Of a stretch of 64,000 nt of DNA, positions 7,392 through 15,640 are shown one piece after another; the stretch's first letter is position 1; each line of letters begins with the position of its first letter. The notes below the pieces were generated by a model. It had not been told where the DNA came from, ran no database searches, and worked only from the letters and a program-made list of their open reading frames with translations. The position numbers and the translations under genes are program-made. The DNA comes from Aneurinibacillus sp. Ricciae_BoGa-3 (GTDB lineage Bacteria; Bacillota; Bacilli; Aneurinibacillales; Aneurinibacillaceae), in the NCBI RefSeq assembly GCF_028421645.1, contig NZ_CP116887.1, forward strand, positions 4,709,501 through 4,773,500. Direction: 5' to 3'.

Positions 7392-8623
7392 TTATGCCAT
7401 TTTGGGACTCACCCATGTCCAATTAGCCATCTTCTTTAAATTCATTGCAGCATAAGTAAGCATCGCCTGCATGGACAATTTTTTAAGCCCCCTAAGGGTT
7501 GTCCAGCGCATACCATGTTTTTATTTTGCATCTGCAAATACACGCTCAATCGTTTCTTTGCGCCGTGCATAGATGCTCTTTATCTCTTCTGTATGGCGAA
7601 GGTGATCAGCTTCTTCAAGATAACTTTCCCAGACATGTCGTTGAATAAGCTTTTGATGATTTTTGCTCTGAGTACACTTTAACAACAGAGGACAATCCTT
7701 ACACTGACTAGGATTGGAGAAGTACTGTCGATAACCTTCCATTGTGGTTGTGCTGTATGATAAAACTTGTCCTTGCGGACAAAGATAACAATCATAGTGC
7801 TCATCATAAACATAATCGTGTTTCTTCAAATACCCTTCCTTCGTACGAAGGCGAGTATAAGGCAATGCCGGTTGAATTTCATTTGTGATTAGGTATTCAG
7901 CGATGGCAGGTGTTTTATATCCAGCGTCCGCAGCGACGGCAATAGGTTTCCCGCACTTCTCAATCACTTTTTCAAGTAAAGGTTCAAACATTGTACTATC
8001 ATGAGTATTACCAGGCGTCACAATGGTCCCTAAGATAAAGCCATTTTCATCAGCAGCTATATGAAAAGAATAGGCAAACTGCTTCGTTCGTTCATCCTTT
8101 ACATAGTAGCCACTCTCTGGGTCAGTAGTGCTTTCTTTAATCTCCTTATATTCATCCTTCTTAAATTTATCCGGTGGGAAGGGCTTTTTACAATGTTCTT
8201 CACGGTCGCCATTGATTTCTTCTATTAACCGGGACTGATAGGCTTTCGTTTCTTTTCGAACCACTTTCTTCTCAAATTTACGCTTATTTGCACTTGCTTT
8301 AACATGCGTTGAATCGATAAAAACGTGCTCGCTACTGATCAATTTCTTCTCTGACGCTTCCTTTAAAATCCGATGGAAAATCCTTTCAAATAAATCCGTA
8401 TCCTTGAAGCGACGTTCATAATTCTTACCGAAGGTAGAGAAATGCGGAACTTTATCATGGAATCCAAAGCCGAGGAACCATCTGTAAGCTAAGTTCGTTT
8501 CGATTTCTTCGATTGTTTTACGCATTGAACGAATACCAAACATATATTGAATGAAGGTCATTTTAATTAGAATGACAGGATCGATACTTGGACGACCGCG
8601 TTCCGTAGAATACATATCTTTTA
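7392..8623 (-). pseudogene. IS-A transposase, main C-terminal part, with premature stop
   Basis: An IS1182-type transposase: DUF772-like N-terminal block (GRPSIDPVILIKMTFIQYMF, GIRSMRKTIEEIETN), then catalytic D in HVFIDSTHVKASANK, D in AVAADAGYKTPAIAEYL, E in KETIERVFADAK, and a Cys cluster (CYLCPQGQ, CKDCPLLLKC). A TAA at 7521-7523 follows FADAK. The frame beyond it reads KHGMRWTTLRGLKKLSMQAM and ends at 7392, the usual family C-terminus, so one nonsense change removes about 42 residues. The N-terminus lies at 10206-10341, beyond IS-B. Confidence 0.85.
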
Positions 8624-8688
8624 CAAGTGAATCAATTTCATAATTGCTTTTTAAAAATCTCAATACCTACAGAATTTTTGTATTCATT

Positions 8689-8709
8689 TAAAAAACGACC
8701 GGAGGTCGC
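8689..8709 (-). terminator. terminator after the IS-B transposase
   Basis: Minus strand CGACC TCC GGTCG followed by six T. The stem is short (5-6 bp) but sits directly after the stop codon at 8716. Confidence 0.55.
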
Positions 8710-8715
8710 GTTCTG

Positions 8716-10100
8716 TTAAGCGGCTTTAACGCTCAATTTGGTGTTGATACGATCAACAGCTAATTTAGAAGCATTAAACAATAGGCACAGTAAATCAACA
8801 TGGACTTTCGCTAATTCTCCGGAACGATACCGGATATTGTTCAACTGGAAATATTCTTTTAAGTACGCGTTCACTCGTTCAACAGAAGTACGTTCCTTAT
8901 AAAGCTCTTTCCACGACTCGCTTCCACGGGCGGGAGCTGGATACCGGCGCAAATCCACTGTTTTTTTGATTTTCATGCTCCTTTGACAGAGCGTGTCGTG
9001 AGCGAGCGGACAATCCTTACATTCCTTCGGTCTTGTATACTTGAGCGTTTCGTATTTTTTATCATAGCTATCATAACGATAGGAATACTCACGGACACAG
9101 GTCGGTGCGAAATACTTATCAACACCGATAGGTGGCGCTTCATTCCGCTTATTATAAGCGATGATCCCAACTGCTTTCATACGGTAAATCTGCTCATAAA
9201 TCGGTTTGTAATCATATCCGGCGTCCGCCATCACTTTCGTGATGTTCAGAATAGGAAAACGTTCAGCTATACCTTTTAATAGCGGAATCGCAGCTTTGGC
9301 ATCGTTCATGTTTCCTGACGAAAGCAAATGTCCTAAAATGTACTGACTTTTCGTTTCTACAGCTAAGTGAAGTTTGTAGCCATACCAAAAAAGGTTTTAT
9401 TTTCGGAGTTCTTCTTAATTCCCCACCTGGGAGCGTTTGTCATTTCTTTTTGAAGCTCACCGAAGGTGTAATCCAATTGTTTTTCGATTTTCTGCTCAAA
9501 AATAGGCAGGTTGTTTTGGATTTCTTCCTGTTCTTTTTTCCAGGCCTCATAGTCTTCTTTCTTTTTGCGGCCTCGTTTTTTCGGTTCTTTGACAGCGGTT
9601 TCCCCTTCCACTTCATCTTTTTGTGGAGCTTGATCTCGCGCTTCGATGTGCGTTGCGTCAATGGCAATATGGATACCATCAATAAAACCTTCTTCCATCG
9701 CTTGTGATAGAAGTTGATCATTCATTTCAGCCAACACATTTGAGGTTTTGATCTTTCGAATCAAACGTGAGAAAGAAGATTCAGATGGCACCCGATCGGA
9801 AAAGGAAAAACCACAATCCAGACGGAAAAGAACATTCTGTTTTAAACGGCGAACAAGAAGTGCCATCGTTGGGACCCCCTCTAAAATACGAGCCAACATG
9901 GCATAAATCATCGCGGGATAATTAAGTGACTGAGGGGCACCTGCAGATGTTTTCTTAGACGTAATTTTAAGCAGCGGCATAATATTAATGCCTTCAAAAA
10001 TCGCCTTGTAACGTTCGGTAGGTTCTAAATCTAACAAATCTTGCAGGGAAAACAAATGTCCTTGACGAATAGAGTACACGAGGAGACAAACCTTTCTCAT
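8716..10100 (-). pseudogene. IS-B DDE transposase, one-base frameshift
   Basis: The 5' frame runs from 10100 (MRKVCLLVYSIRQGHLF; GTG at the V of VYSIRQG is an alternative start) through VPSESSFSRLIRKI, catalytic D in HIAIDATHIEARDQ and a Lys-rich insert, to KTFFGMATNFT and a stop. The 3' frame carries on with AKAAIPLLKGIAERFP, D in VMADAGYDYKPIYE, and E in ERTSVERVNAYLKEYFQL, ending LSVKAA. A run of six T at 9387-9392 (minus strand) in place of seven would give KTFFWYGYKLHLAVETKS, restoring a 462-codon frame. It may be a lesion, slippage or a homopolymer error. Confidence 0.85.
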
Positions 10101-10163
10101 TGAGTTGTGGTAGCAACTACTCTATTCGAGATTTAGGGAGGTACTCCTTTTTTTTCATCCTTA

Positions 10164-10181
10164 TTGAACCTTACGGTTCAA
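10164..10181. other. hairpin near the 5' end of IS-B
   Basis: TTGAACC, four bases, GGTTCAA, between the right terminal repeat and the transposase start. Such hairpins can limit read-in transcription of transposases; here that role is only inferred. Confidence 0.4.
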
Positions 10182-10205
10182 GGACTATGAGTTATGAAAT
10201 TGATT

Positions 10206-10341
10206 CAAGTGGATAAATAAATGAAAAATCTATAGAAGCCTCGACTTTTCGGACAAGGTGGTTTTTAGGTACCAGTTGTTCTAATGTAATCATCTCTAAT
10301 TGTTCACGATTCGTCCCAGTATGTTGCGTTAGCATTTTCAT
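10206..10341 (-). pseudogene. IS-A transposase, N-terminal fragment
   Basis: Reads MKMLTQHTGTNREQLEMITL, EQLVPKNHLVRKVEASIDFS, FIYPL and then runs into the IS-B end. EQLVPKNHLVRKVE is the usual start of this IS1182-type subgroup. Start ATG at 10339-10341 (or 10333-10335). With 7392-8623 it makes a 456-codon frame, broken only by IS-B and the TAA at 7521. Confidence 0.85.
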
Positions 10342-10422
10342 CACCCAATAAATAGTTTGTATCTTAAATTATACAAAAAAACTGCAGACAAATCCGTTTT
10401 CTTTTGGATTTTGTCTACAGTC

Positions 10423-10449
10423 AGAACCTCTGAAATAATCAGAGGTTCT
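10423..10449 (-). terminator. tagO terminator hairpin (right copy of the IS-A target duplication)
   Basis: The same 11-bp stem as 7266-7292, 17 bases after the tagO stop. At this copy the T run has been replaced by the IS-A end (GACTGTAGAC), so it probably terminates less well; the T5 tail stayed with the distant left copy. Confidence 0.75.
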
Positions 10450-10466
10450 TTCCTACTTAACTATAT

Positions 10467-11537
10467 TTACTTCGTTCCCTGCCGGGATAACCGTCTAATT
10501 CTCCGGAGTGCATTCAATAGCGGTTTCTTCTGGCCGACCCAGCCAATCAACTCGGCCACAACTTCAAGCATGATAATCACAAGTCCTACAATCACAAGTG
10601 CACCCCACAGGGTAGATTGCGAGAAAATAATAGCGGCTGTGGCAAACACAGCACTAATGCCGTAAATCACGAGCACCGCACCACGGTGGGAAAGACCCAT
10701 CGTAAGCAGGCAGTGATGCAGGTGTTCCTTATCCGCTACAGAGATCGGCCGCTTGTTTAAGAAGCGACGCAGCATGGCAAACACTGTATCAGAGAGTGGA
10801 ACGCCGAGAATCAAAATCGGAATAACGAACATAATTAACGTTGCAAATTTAAAACCCATAACCGACAGTGCGGCCAGGTTAAACCCAAGGAACAGTGCAC
10901 CTGTGTCCCCCATGAAGATCTTCGCAGGGTGAAAATTATAAAATAAGAATCCGATAATTCCGCCGAGCAGGATCACACAGTAAAGGGCAACAACCATGTT
11001 GCCCATAATAAGGGCGATGATCATCATGGCAGCTGTCGCAATGCCGGATACGCCAGCAGCCAGTCCGTCCAATCCGTCAATCAGGTTAACGGCATTGGTG
11101 ATTCCGATAATCCAAAATACCGTAACCGGAATCGTTACCCAACCCCAGTTCAGGCTGAGCACCCCTTCAAACGGAAGGTTAATCAATTCTATTTGGAGGC
11201 CGTTGAAGACGACGACAAGCGCAGCTGCAATCTGGCCTAACAGTTTAAGTTTTGGAGATAGTTCAAAACGGTCATCAAGCGCACCAACCAGTACAATGAT
11301 GCTTCCGCCCAGAAATATTCCCATTGCTTCCTTCGATGATGGAAAGAACAGAAGATACGCTAGAGAAAAACCGATGTAGATCGCAAGGCCGCCGAGACGC
11401 GGCATAACGCGCTGGTGTACTTTTCTATGATTAGGCTTATCCACGGCGCCAATGGCAATGGCCAACCGTTTCACAAGAGGTGTAGCCAGTACGGTTACGA
11501 CAAGTGAGAGGATAAACCCGTATATATAACTGTTCAT
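10467..11537 (-). CDS. tagO: undecaprenyl-phosphate GlcNAc-1-phosphate transferase (TagO/WecA type)
   Basis: A 356-residue polytopic membrane protein of the MraY/WecA family, with about ten hydrophobic segments. It shows the catalytic Asp motifs GALDDRFELSPKLKLLGQ, NLIDGLDGLAAGV and FMGDTGALFLGF, and HLHHCLLTMGLSHR. It links GlcNAc-1-phosphate to undecaprenyl phosphate on the inner membrane face, starting wall-polymer synthesis. tagA lies directly upstream (25 bp), in order of linkage-unit synthesis. mnaA at 62853 would feed ManNAc to the next step. MraY is less likely, given the motifs and context. Confidence 0.9.
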   Translation of the reverse strand: MNSYIYGFILSLVVTVLATPLVKRLAIAIGAVDKPNHRKVHQRVMPRLGGLAIYIGFSLAYLLFFPSSKEAMGIFLGGSIIVLVGALDDRFELSPKLKLLGQIAAALVVVFNGLQIELINLPFEGVLSLNWGWVTIPVTVFWIIGITNAVNLIDGLDGLAAGVSGIATAAMMIIALIMGNMVVALYCVILLGGIIGFLFYNFHPAKIFMGDTGALFLGFNLAALSVMGFKFATLIMFVIPILILGVPLSDTVFAMLRRFLNKRPISVADKEHLHHCLLTMGLSHRGAVLVIYGISAVFATAAIIFSQSTLWGALVIVGLVIIMLEVVAELIGWVGQKKPLLNALRRIRRLSRQGTK

Positions 11538-11562
11538 GTTTTCTCTCCTTAGTGGTTGTGGT

Positions 11563-12336
11563 CTAATTTCTGCGGAGCAATACCTGGTTCCATAGCACGC
11601 TTATCGCAAACTTAGGCAGCAACAGTTGCCGCTTCCAGCGCTTCGGCTGGCTCACCAGCCGATAAAACCATTCCAGATTGAGTTTCTGGAACAACTCGGG
11701 TGCCCGCTTCACGGTGCCGGACAGCACATCGAAGCTTCCTCCTACACCCATCACTATATTAACCGGTAAATCCGGGAGATGTCTGGCAATCCACTTTTCC
11801 TGTCTGGGTGCACCCAGCGCCACAAATAAAAGCTGCGGCTTCTCTTGCTGTATGTGTTTCACTATGTCGGGCTCTTCTTCCTCTGTAAAATACCCGCTGT
11901 AATGCCCTGCATAAACAGCATTCGGGTACAGTTCCTTAAGCTTCAAGGCTGCTCCATCTGATGAAGAAGGGGAAGCCCCAACAAGCATGTATTTCCAACC
12001 GTAGCGGTTGGCCTGTTTCATCAGTCCATGCAGCAGGTCATAGCCGGAGACGCGTTCCGACACCGGCTGGCCTATCCAGCGGGAGGCCAGTACAATTCCA
12101 ATCCCGTCCGGTGTGATGATACCAGCTTGTTGAAGAAGTTTCATATACTCCGGATCCTGCCTGCCCATCATAACAATCTCAGGGTTCGCTGTCACCACCT
12201 GAATCTTGGCATTGCTGGTAACGCTCCGGGTGAGCAGCTCAACGGTCTCATTGAAGCCAGCTTGCAAAAAAGGAACCTGGAGGATTTCTACCCGCTTATA
12301 TGTATTCATAATCCTTTTCATCCATTCCAGCTTCAC
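11563..12336 (-). CDS. tagA: N-acetylmannosaminyltransferase, WecG/TagA/CpsF family (GT26)
   Basis: A 257-residue cytosolic or membrane-associated glycosyltransferase. Family blocks: VVTANPEIVMMGRQDPEYMK, AGIITPDGIGIVLASRWIGQ, RVSGYDLLHGLM, LFVALGAPRQEKWIARHL, VNIVMGVGGSFDVLSGTVKR and LEWFYRLVSQPKRWKR. It adds ManNAc to undecaprenyl-PP-GlcNAc made by TagO. The GTG at 12336 is the longest start; ATGs at codon 6 and codon 10 (12309, MNTYKRVEILQ) are alternatives, the latter after AAAAGG. The next gene is tagO. Confidence 0.9.
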   Translation of the reverse strand: MKLEWMKRIMNTYKRVEILQVPFLQAGFNETVELLTRSVTSNAKIQVVTANPEIVMMGRQDPEYMKLLQQAGIITPDGIGIVLASRWIGQPVSERVSGYDLLHGLMKQANRYGWKYMLVGASPSSSDGAALKLKELYPNAVYAGHYSGYFTEEEEPDIVKHIQQEKPQLLFVALGAPRQEKWIARHLPDLPVNIVMGVGGSFDVLSGTVKRAPELFQKLNLEWFYRLVSQPKRWKRQLLLPKFAISVLWNQVLLRRN

Positions 12337-12544
12337 GCTTTGTTCTATCCGTAAATCTATACCGAATTCATTTTATACCAAGCATTAGGAAATCACAATC
12401 AAAAGAAAGTAAGTTACGCATTTTTTCCAACTGATCCAGAAGAAGTATTCCACAGCCTAATCGTTTGACATTGCGTACTTTTCTATACGTTTCCGCCATG
12501 TCTGTAACTTTAACCAAGAAAGATGAAAAAACGATGAAAATGTT

Positions 12545-12640
12545 AAATGGGGAAAGTAAGGAGCTTGCATGTGTCTCACGATGTCTTCCTATGATATTTT
12601 TGGGACCCTAAGGCCCCCTTCCACCCTTTCCAATCCAAAC
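12545..12640 (+). repeat. intergenic structured repeat, copy 4 (partial)
   Basis: Only the right half is recognisable: GGGGAAAG, then GCATGTGTCTCACGATGT and GGGACCCTAAGGCCCC, matching copies 1 and 2. The left arm is missing. It sits just beyond the terminator of a minus-strand gene, as do the other copies. Confidence 0.6.
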
Positions 12641-12662
12641 ACTTTAAACTGAGCGTTCTCAC

Positions 12663-12700
12663 AAACAAAAAGCCTGCTGTCCGATTACGGAAGCAGGCCT
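12663..12700 (-). terminator. terminator of the 900-residue SLH gene
   Basis: On the minus strand GCCTGCT and AGCAGGC form the stem across a 13-base loop, followed by TTTTTG. Confidence 0.8.
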
Positions 12701-12708
12701 CTTTTCTG

Positions 12709-15411
12709 TTAATTGCCGGTTGAGATGTCATAAACCTCGTTATTGAATTGGTAAATGACGATTTTGTCGTTTTTATTGATCCCTCTGAGTGTGGTGTCCA
12801 GGTTAGGCAGGCGGTTGAAAAGCGACTGTGGCAGATAGTAACTGCCCACTGTGGTATAAACCCTGTCTCCCAGCGGATCGAGGGATGTAAAGGTGGTTTG
12901 AATCGCCTTCATCACCGAAACCGTTTTGGTGTTATTGGTTGCATCCGCTACCTGTACGCGGTCACCTTTATGCAGGGCATTGAGTGACGCATACTGCAGG
13001 TCACCGGAATTAATGATGCTTCCTGTGTTGAATGGAACATCTGTTAATACGCCATTATAGTCCCTTACGCTGAACTTGTTGTTGTCGGTATCTACGGAGA
13101 CAACGGTACCCGTTATGCTTGGGAGGAGCGCAATAGATTTCAGGGTGTCACCCAGGTACGTGCCTTTTATAACATCTCCTACTTTGACATCGGATGCTTT
13201 AGGGTACGGGTTGCCAGGTGCCGTGAATGTAATGCCGCTGCTGAGATCAAAGTTTCGGATATTGCCGGCATCGTCCTGTCCGGTTAACAGGTTCACAGAC
13301 GTGTTGACATTGGTTATGCGGTAAACAATCGCACGCTCCACTTCAATCTTGCCAACTTGTGAGCCGCTCAAGGTCATCGATACATTATCACCGACACGCA
13401 GATCGCCGATATCAATGGTGCGCAGGTCATGGGCGACAATAGTGACATTGTTGCTGACTATGTAGACTTTTAACTCACCCGTTGTAAGCTTAACGGTCAG
13501 CAGGCGGTTATCCATATCAATGCGTGAAATCTGGGCTTTAACCCGGTTGTCCGCATTAATATAAATAATTTTATTATCCGAATCCAGCTGGACAGATACG
13601 TTCATATCCTTCTTTAAGTCGGAAAGAGCTGGATTTGTTATCCCGTTCACAACAATTTGCGGAGCGGTTGCTGCCAGCTCATACGCTTTTAAATCGCCGC
13701 TTGCCATCTTAAGGGAAACAATCCGGTTCGTCTGGTCAACGGCATACACCGTTCCGTTAATCATTCCTGGCTGGTCGGTGCTTGTCCGGTTTGTTACCGC
13801 AATGGCTGTTACCGTACCATTGTCCGCTGTTAAGGAAATCTGATCGCCGCTCTGGACATCAGAGATGGCAGCACTGCTCGTCCCATTAAGTGTAACCGTT
13901 ACATTCGGATCTACTTTATAAGCCTGGAGGGTTCCATCATCCTTTTGTACGGTGATAAAATTCTGGTCCGGCAGAATCGTCTTGACTGTGCCCGTAACAC
14001 CCGGTGCATCTTGTGCTGCCTGAAGCGTGATGGATGAGACAATGTTCTGGCCATCCACTACAAGCTTGACACTGTCCCCCTGCTTGAGGTCACCGACGGT
14101 CGGAAAACGATGGTTTTTATAGTCTACGGTGGTCGAATCACTATATTGATATGCCGCCAGCTTGCCTGAAGCGCTTTTGATCGTAATCAGCTTGCTGGAT
14201 GCGTCAACATCATACACTGTCCCTTGCAGCGGGCTGGCCTGGCTTTCACCTGTACGGGCAATTTCAATAATCTTGCCATCCGGGGAAACCGTTGCCTGGA
14301 TCACATCTCCGCTCATAAGCTGGCTGATGTTGGTCAATGTACCGCCATTTCCGTTCAGCTTAACCTGACTGTCCACCGCATACGTCGTAAGCTTGGAATT
14401 GTCGTCTTTGACAATCAACGTGTTGGCTTCCGGATATACTTTCTCCACCGTTACCTTCATTACTGTGTTGGCAGATGAAGTGTCTCCGTTGCTGCCGGTA
14501 TTGCCCGCTCCCCCGGTGCCCGCTGAATTTCCAGTATCGCCTGTAAGCTCTACATAAGAAGCGTTCGTCCCATCGCCAATGACAATGGCCTCGCTTGCCG
14601 GCTTAATGTCATCCACCGTTACCTTTTTCTTATGATCGTAAAAAATGGTTTGGTCGGTGATGGCATATGTATGAACGGTATTGTTGTTGCTGCTTTTGAT
14701 AGCTAAAGCTGTATGATTAATCGCCTGCAGTGTACCTACCTGCGTCTGGTTCGATTCAATATCGAGATACTTCTCCCCGTTGCTTAACAGCGTCAGCATT
14801 TCCGCCCGGGTAATGGCCTGATTCGGTTTAAACACATAGCCTCCGTTGTCGGCGTAACCGGATAAAATGCCGTAGTCGACAGCCGTCTTTACGTAACGGC
14901 TTGCCCAGGAAGGGATTGAACTGCTGTCGAGAAAATTGCTCGCCCCGGTGTTCGCTGCCGCTTCACTGTCTTTGTTTATCATTCTGACCATCAACTGTGC
15001 CACCCACGCTCTTGTGGCAGGCTGGCCTGGTGTGAAACGGTTCTCCGTCGGTTTGATCAGCCCCTTATCAATGGCGAGGCCGATATAGCCTTTCGCCCAC
15101 GCTGGAGCGTTGTATGACTTTCCTGATGTTCCCTTGTAGCTTTCAGCCGCACTTTTCAATCCCATATTTCGCATGGCCAGCGACAGTGCCTCTGCCTGTG
15201 TAACGGTAAAGTTGGGGTGGAAGGTTCCATCCTCATACCCGGACGCTACGCCGCGCAAACCCATTTTCGTGATATATTGGGAGGCCCAGTGGTTGTCCGG
15301 TACGTCTGAAAAGTTCACTGCACCAAAAGCTGTTGTCGTCCACCCTAAACTGGTTACGGACATAAGTCCTGCAAAGGTGAACGGAATTATCGAACGTTTT
15401 ACCCGCTTCAT
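12709..15411 (-). CDS. SLH-domain surface protein with repeated beta-type modules
   Basis: 900 residues. Signal peptide to about residue 31 (SLGWTTTAFGA). Three SLH domains follow: about 32-85 (FSDVPDNHWASQYI, YEDGTFHPNFTVTQAE), 95-145 (WAKGYIGLAIDKGLI) and 160-215 (WASRYVKTAVDYGI, FKPNQAITRAEML). From about residue 225 to the end come around nine modules of 60-75 residues with a shared pattern, such as GTVYAVDQTNRIVSLKMASG and GTVYDVDASSKLITIKSASG, each ending near a GD-V segment. SLH domains hold it on the secondary wall polymer; the repeats look structural. No enzyme motif was seen. The start at 15411 (MKRVKRSIIPF) has only a weak ribosome site. An IS607 element ends just upstream and may alter its promoter. 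Confidence 0.85.
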   Translation of the reverse strand: MKRVKRSIIPFTFAGLMSVTSLGWTTTAFGAVNFSDVPDNHWASQYITKMGLRGVASGYEDGTFHPNFTVTQAEALSLAMRNMGLKSAAESYKGTSGKSYNAPAWAKGYIGLAIDKGLIKPTENRFTPGQPATRAWVAQLMVRMINKDSEAAANTGASNFLDSSSIPSWASRYVKTAVDYGILSGYADNGGYVFKPNQAITRAEMLTLLSNGEKYLDIESNQTQVGTLQAINHTALAIKSSNNNTVHTYAITDQTIFYDHKKKVTVDDIKPASEAIVIGDGTNASYVELTGDTGNSAGTGGAGNTGSNGDTSSANTVMKVTVEKVYPEANTLIVKDDNSKLTTYAVDSQVKLNGNGGTLTNISQLMSGDVIQATVSPDGKIIEIARTGESQASPLQGTVYDVDASSKLITIKSASGKLAAYQYSDSTTVDYKNHRFPTVGDLKQGDSVKLVVDGQNIVSSITLQAAQDAPGVTGTVKTILPDQNFITVQKDDGTLQAYKVDPNVTVTLNGTSSAAISDVQSGDQISLTADNGTVTAIAVTNRTSTDQPGMINGTVYAVDQTNRIVSLKMASGDLKAYELAATAPQIVVNGITNPALSDLKKDMNVSVQLDSDNKIIYINADNRVKAQISRIDMDNRLLTVKLTTGELKVYIVSNNVTIVAHDLRTIDIGDLRVGDNVSMTLSGSQVGKIEVERAIVYRITNVNTSVNLLTGQDDAGNIRNFDLSSGITFTAPGNPYPKASDVKVGDVIKGTYLGDTLKSIALLPSITGTVVSVDTDNNKFSVRDYNGVLTDVPFNTGSIINSGDLQYASLNALHKGDRVQVADATNNTKTVSVMKAIQTTFTSLDPLGDRVYTTVGSYYLPQSLFNRLPNLDTTLRGINKNDKIVIYQFNNEVYDISTGN

Positions 15412-15429
15412 TATCGTGTCACTGCTACT

Positions 15430-15640
15430 AAAAACATAAACAAATATAATCCGTTTATGCTAGACGGTTTCCTGCTTCTTCGTACTCCATTTCACCACTT
15501 ACTCGCTACTTTGGTTGATATAGCACTCCACAGGCGTTAATTCCGATGTAGCCCACCGTACATATATACATTATCGTCTGGTGATAAATGTATATTCTGT
15601 TGCATTTTTTAGATTGAGACTTGCGTTAAAATCTCGGTCT
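15430..15640 (-). ncRNA. candidate omega (reRNA) guide RNA of the IS607-type TnpB
   Basis: TnpB proteins use an RNA made from the 3' end of tnpB and the element's right end. Downstream of this tnpB the minus strand has compact, GC-richer segments (GTACGGTGGGCTACATC, GGAATTAACGCCTGTGGAG, GAAGCAGGAAACCGTC) unlike the AT-rich gene. The ends are approximate and the RNA is inferred from family knowledge. Confidence 0.4.

Larger units (their letters stand above)
8630..10205 (-). mobile_element. insertion sequence (IS-B) nested inside the IS-A transposase
   Basis: Perfect 14-bp terminal inverted repeats AATCAATTTCATAA (8630-8643 and, inverted, 10192-10205) and six-base direct repeats CAAGTG (8624-8629 and 10206-10211). 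Removing IS-B plus one CAAGTG rejoins the IS-A reading as DFSFIYPLVKDMYSTERG. It is therefore younger than IS-A. Length 1576 bp with one DDE transposase. The family (IS5/IS1182-like superfamily) is not settled. Confidence 0.9.
7293..10422 (-). mobile_element. IS1182-like element (IS-A), interrupted by IS-B
   Basis: The ends carry related repeats (TTTGTCGACAAAA on the left, CTGTAGACAAAA read inward from the right) and are flanked by 27-bp hairpin copies. The transposase is split into 10206-10341 (N-terminus) and 7392-8623 (rest) by the nested IS-B at 8630-10205. From family knowledge, IS1182 elements favour palindromic targets with variable direct repeats; this fits. Confidence 0.8.
12337..12708. 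other. intergenic region with a degenerate copy of the structured repeat
   Basis: Holds repeat copy 4 (about 12545-12640) and the terminator of the 900-residue SLH gene. It should also contain the tagA promoter, which was not resolved. Confidence 0.5.
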
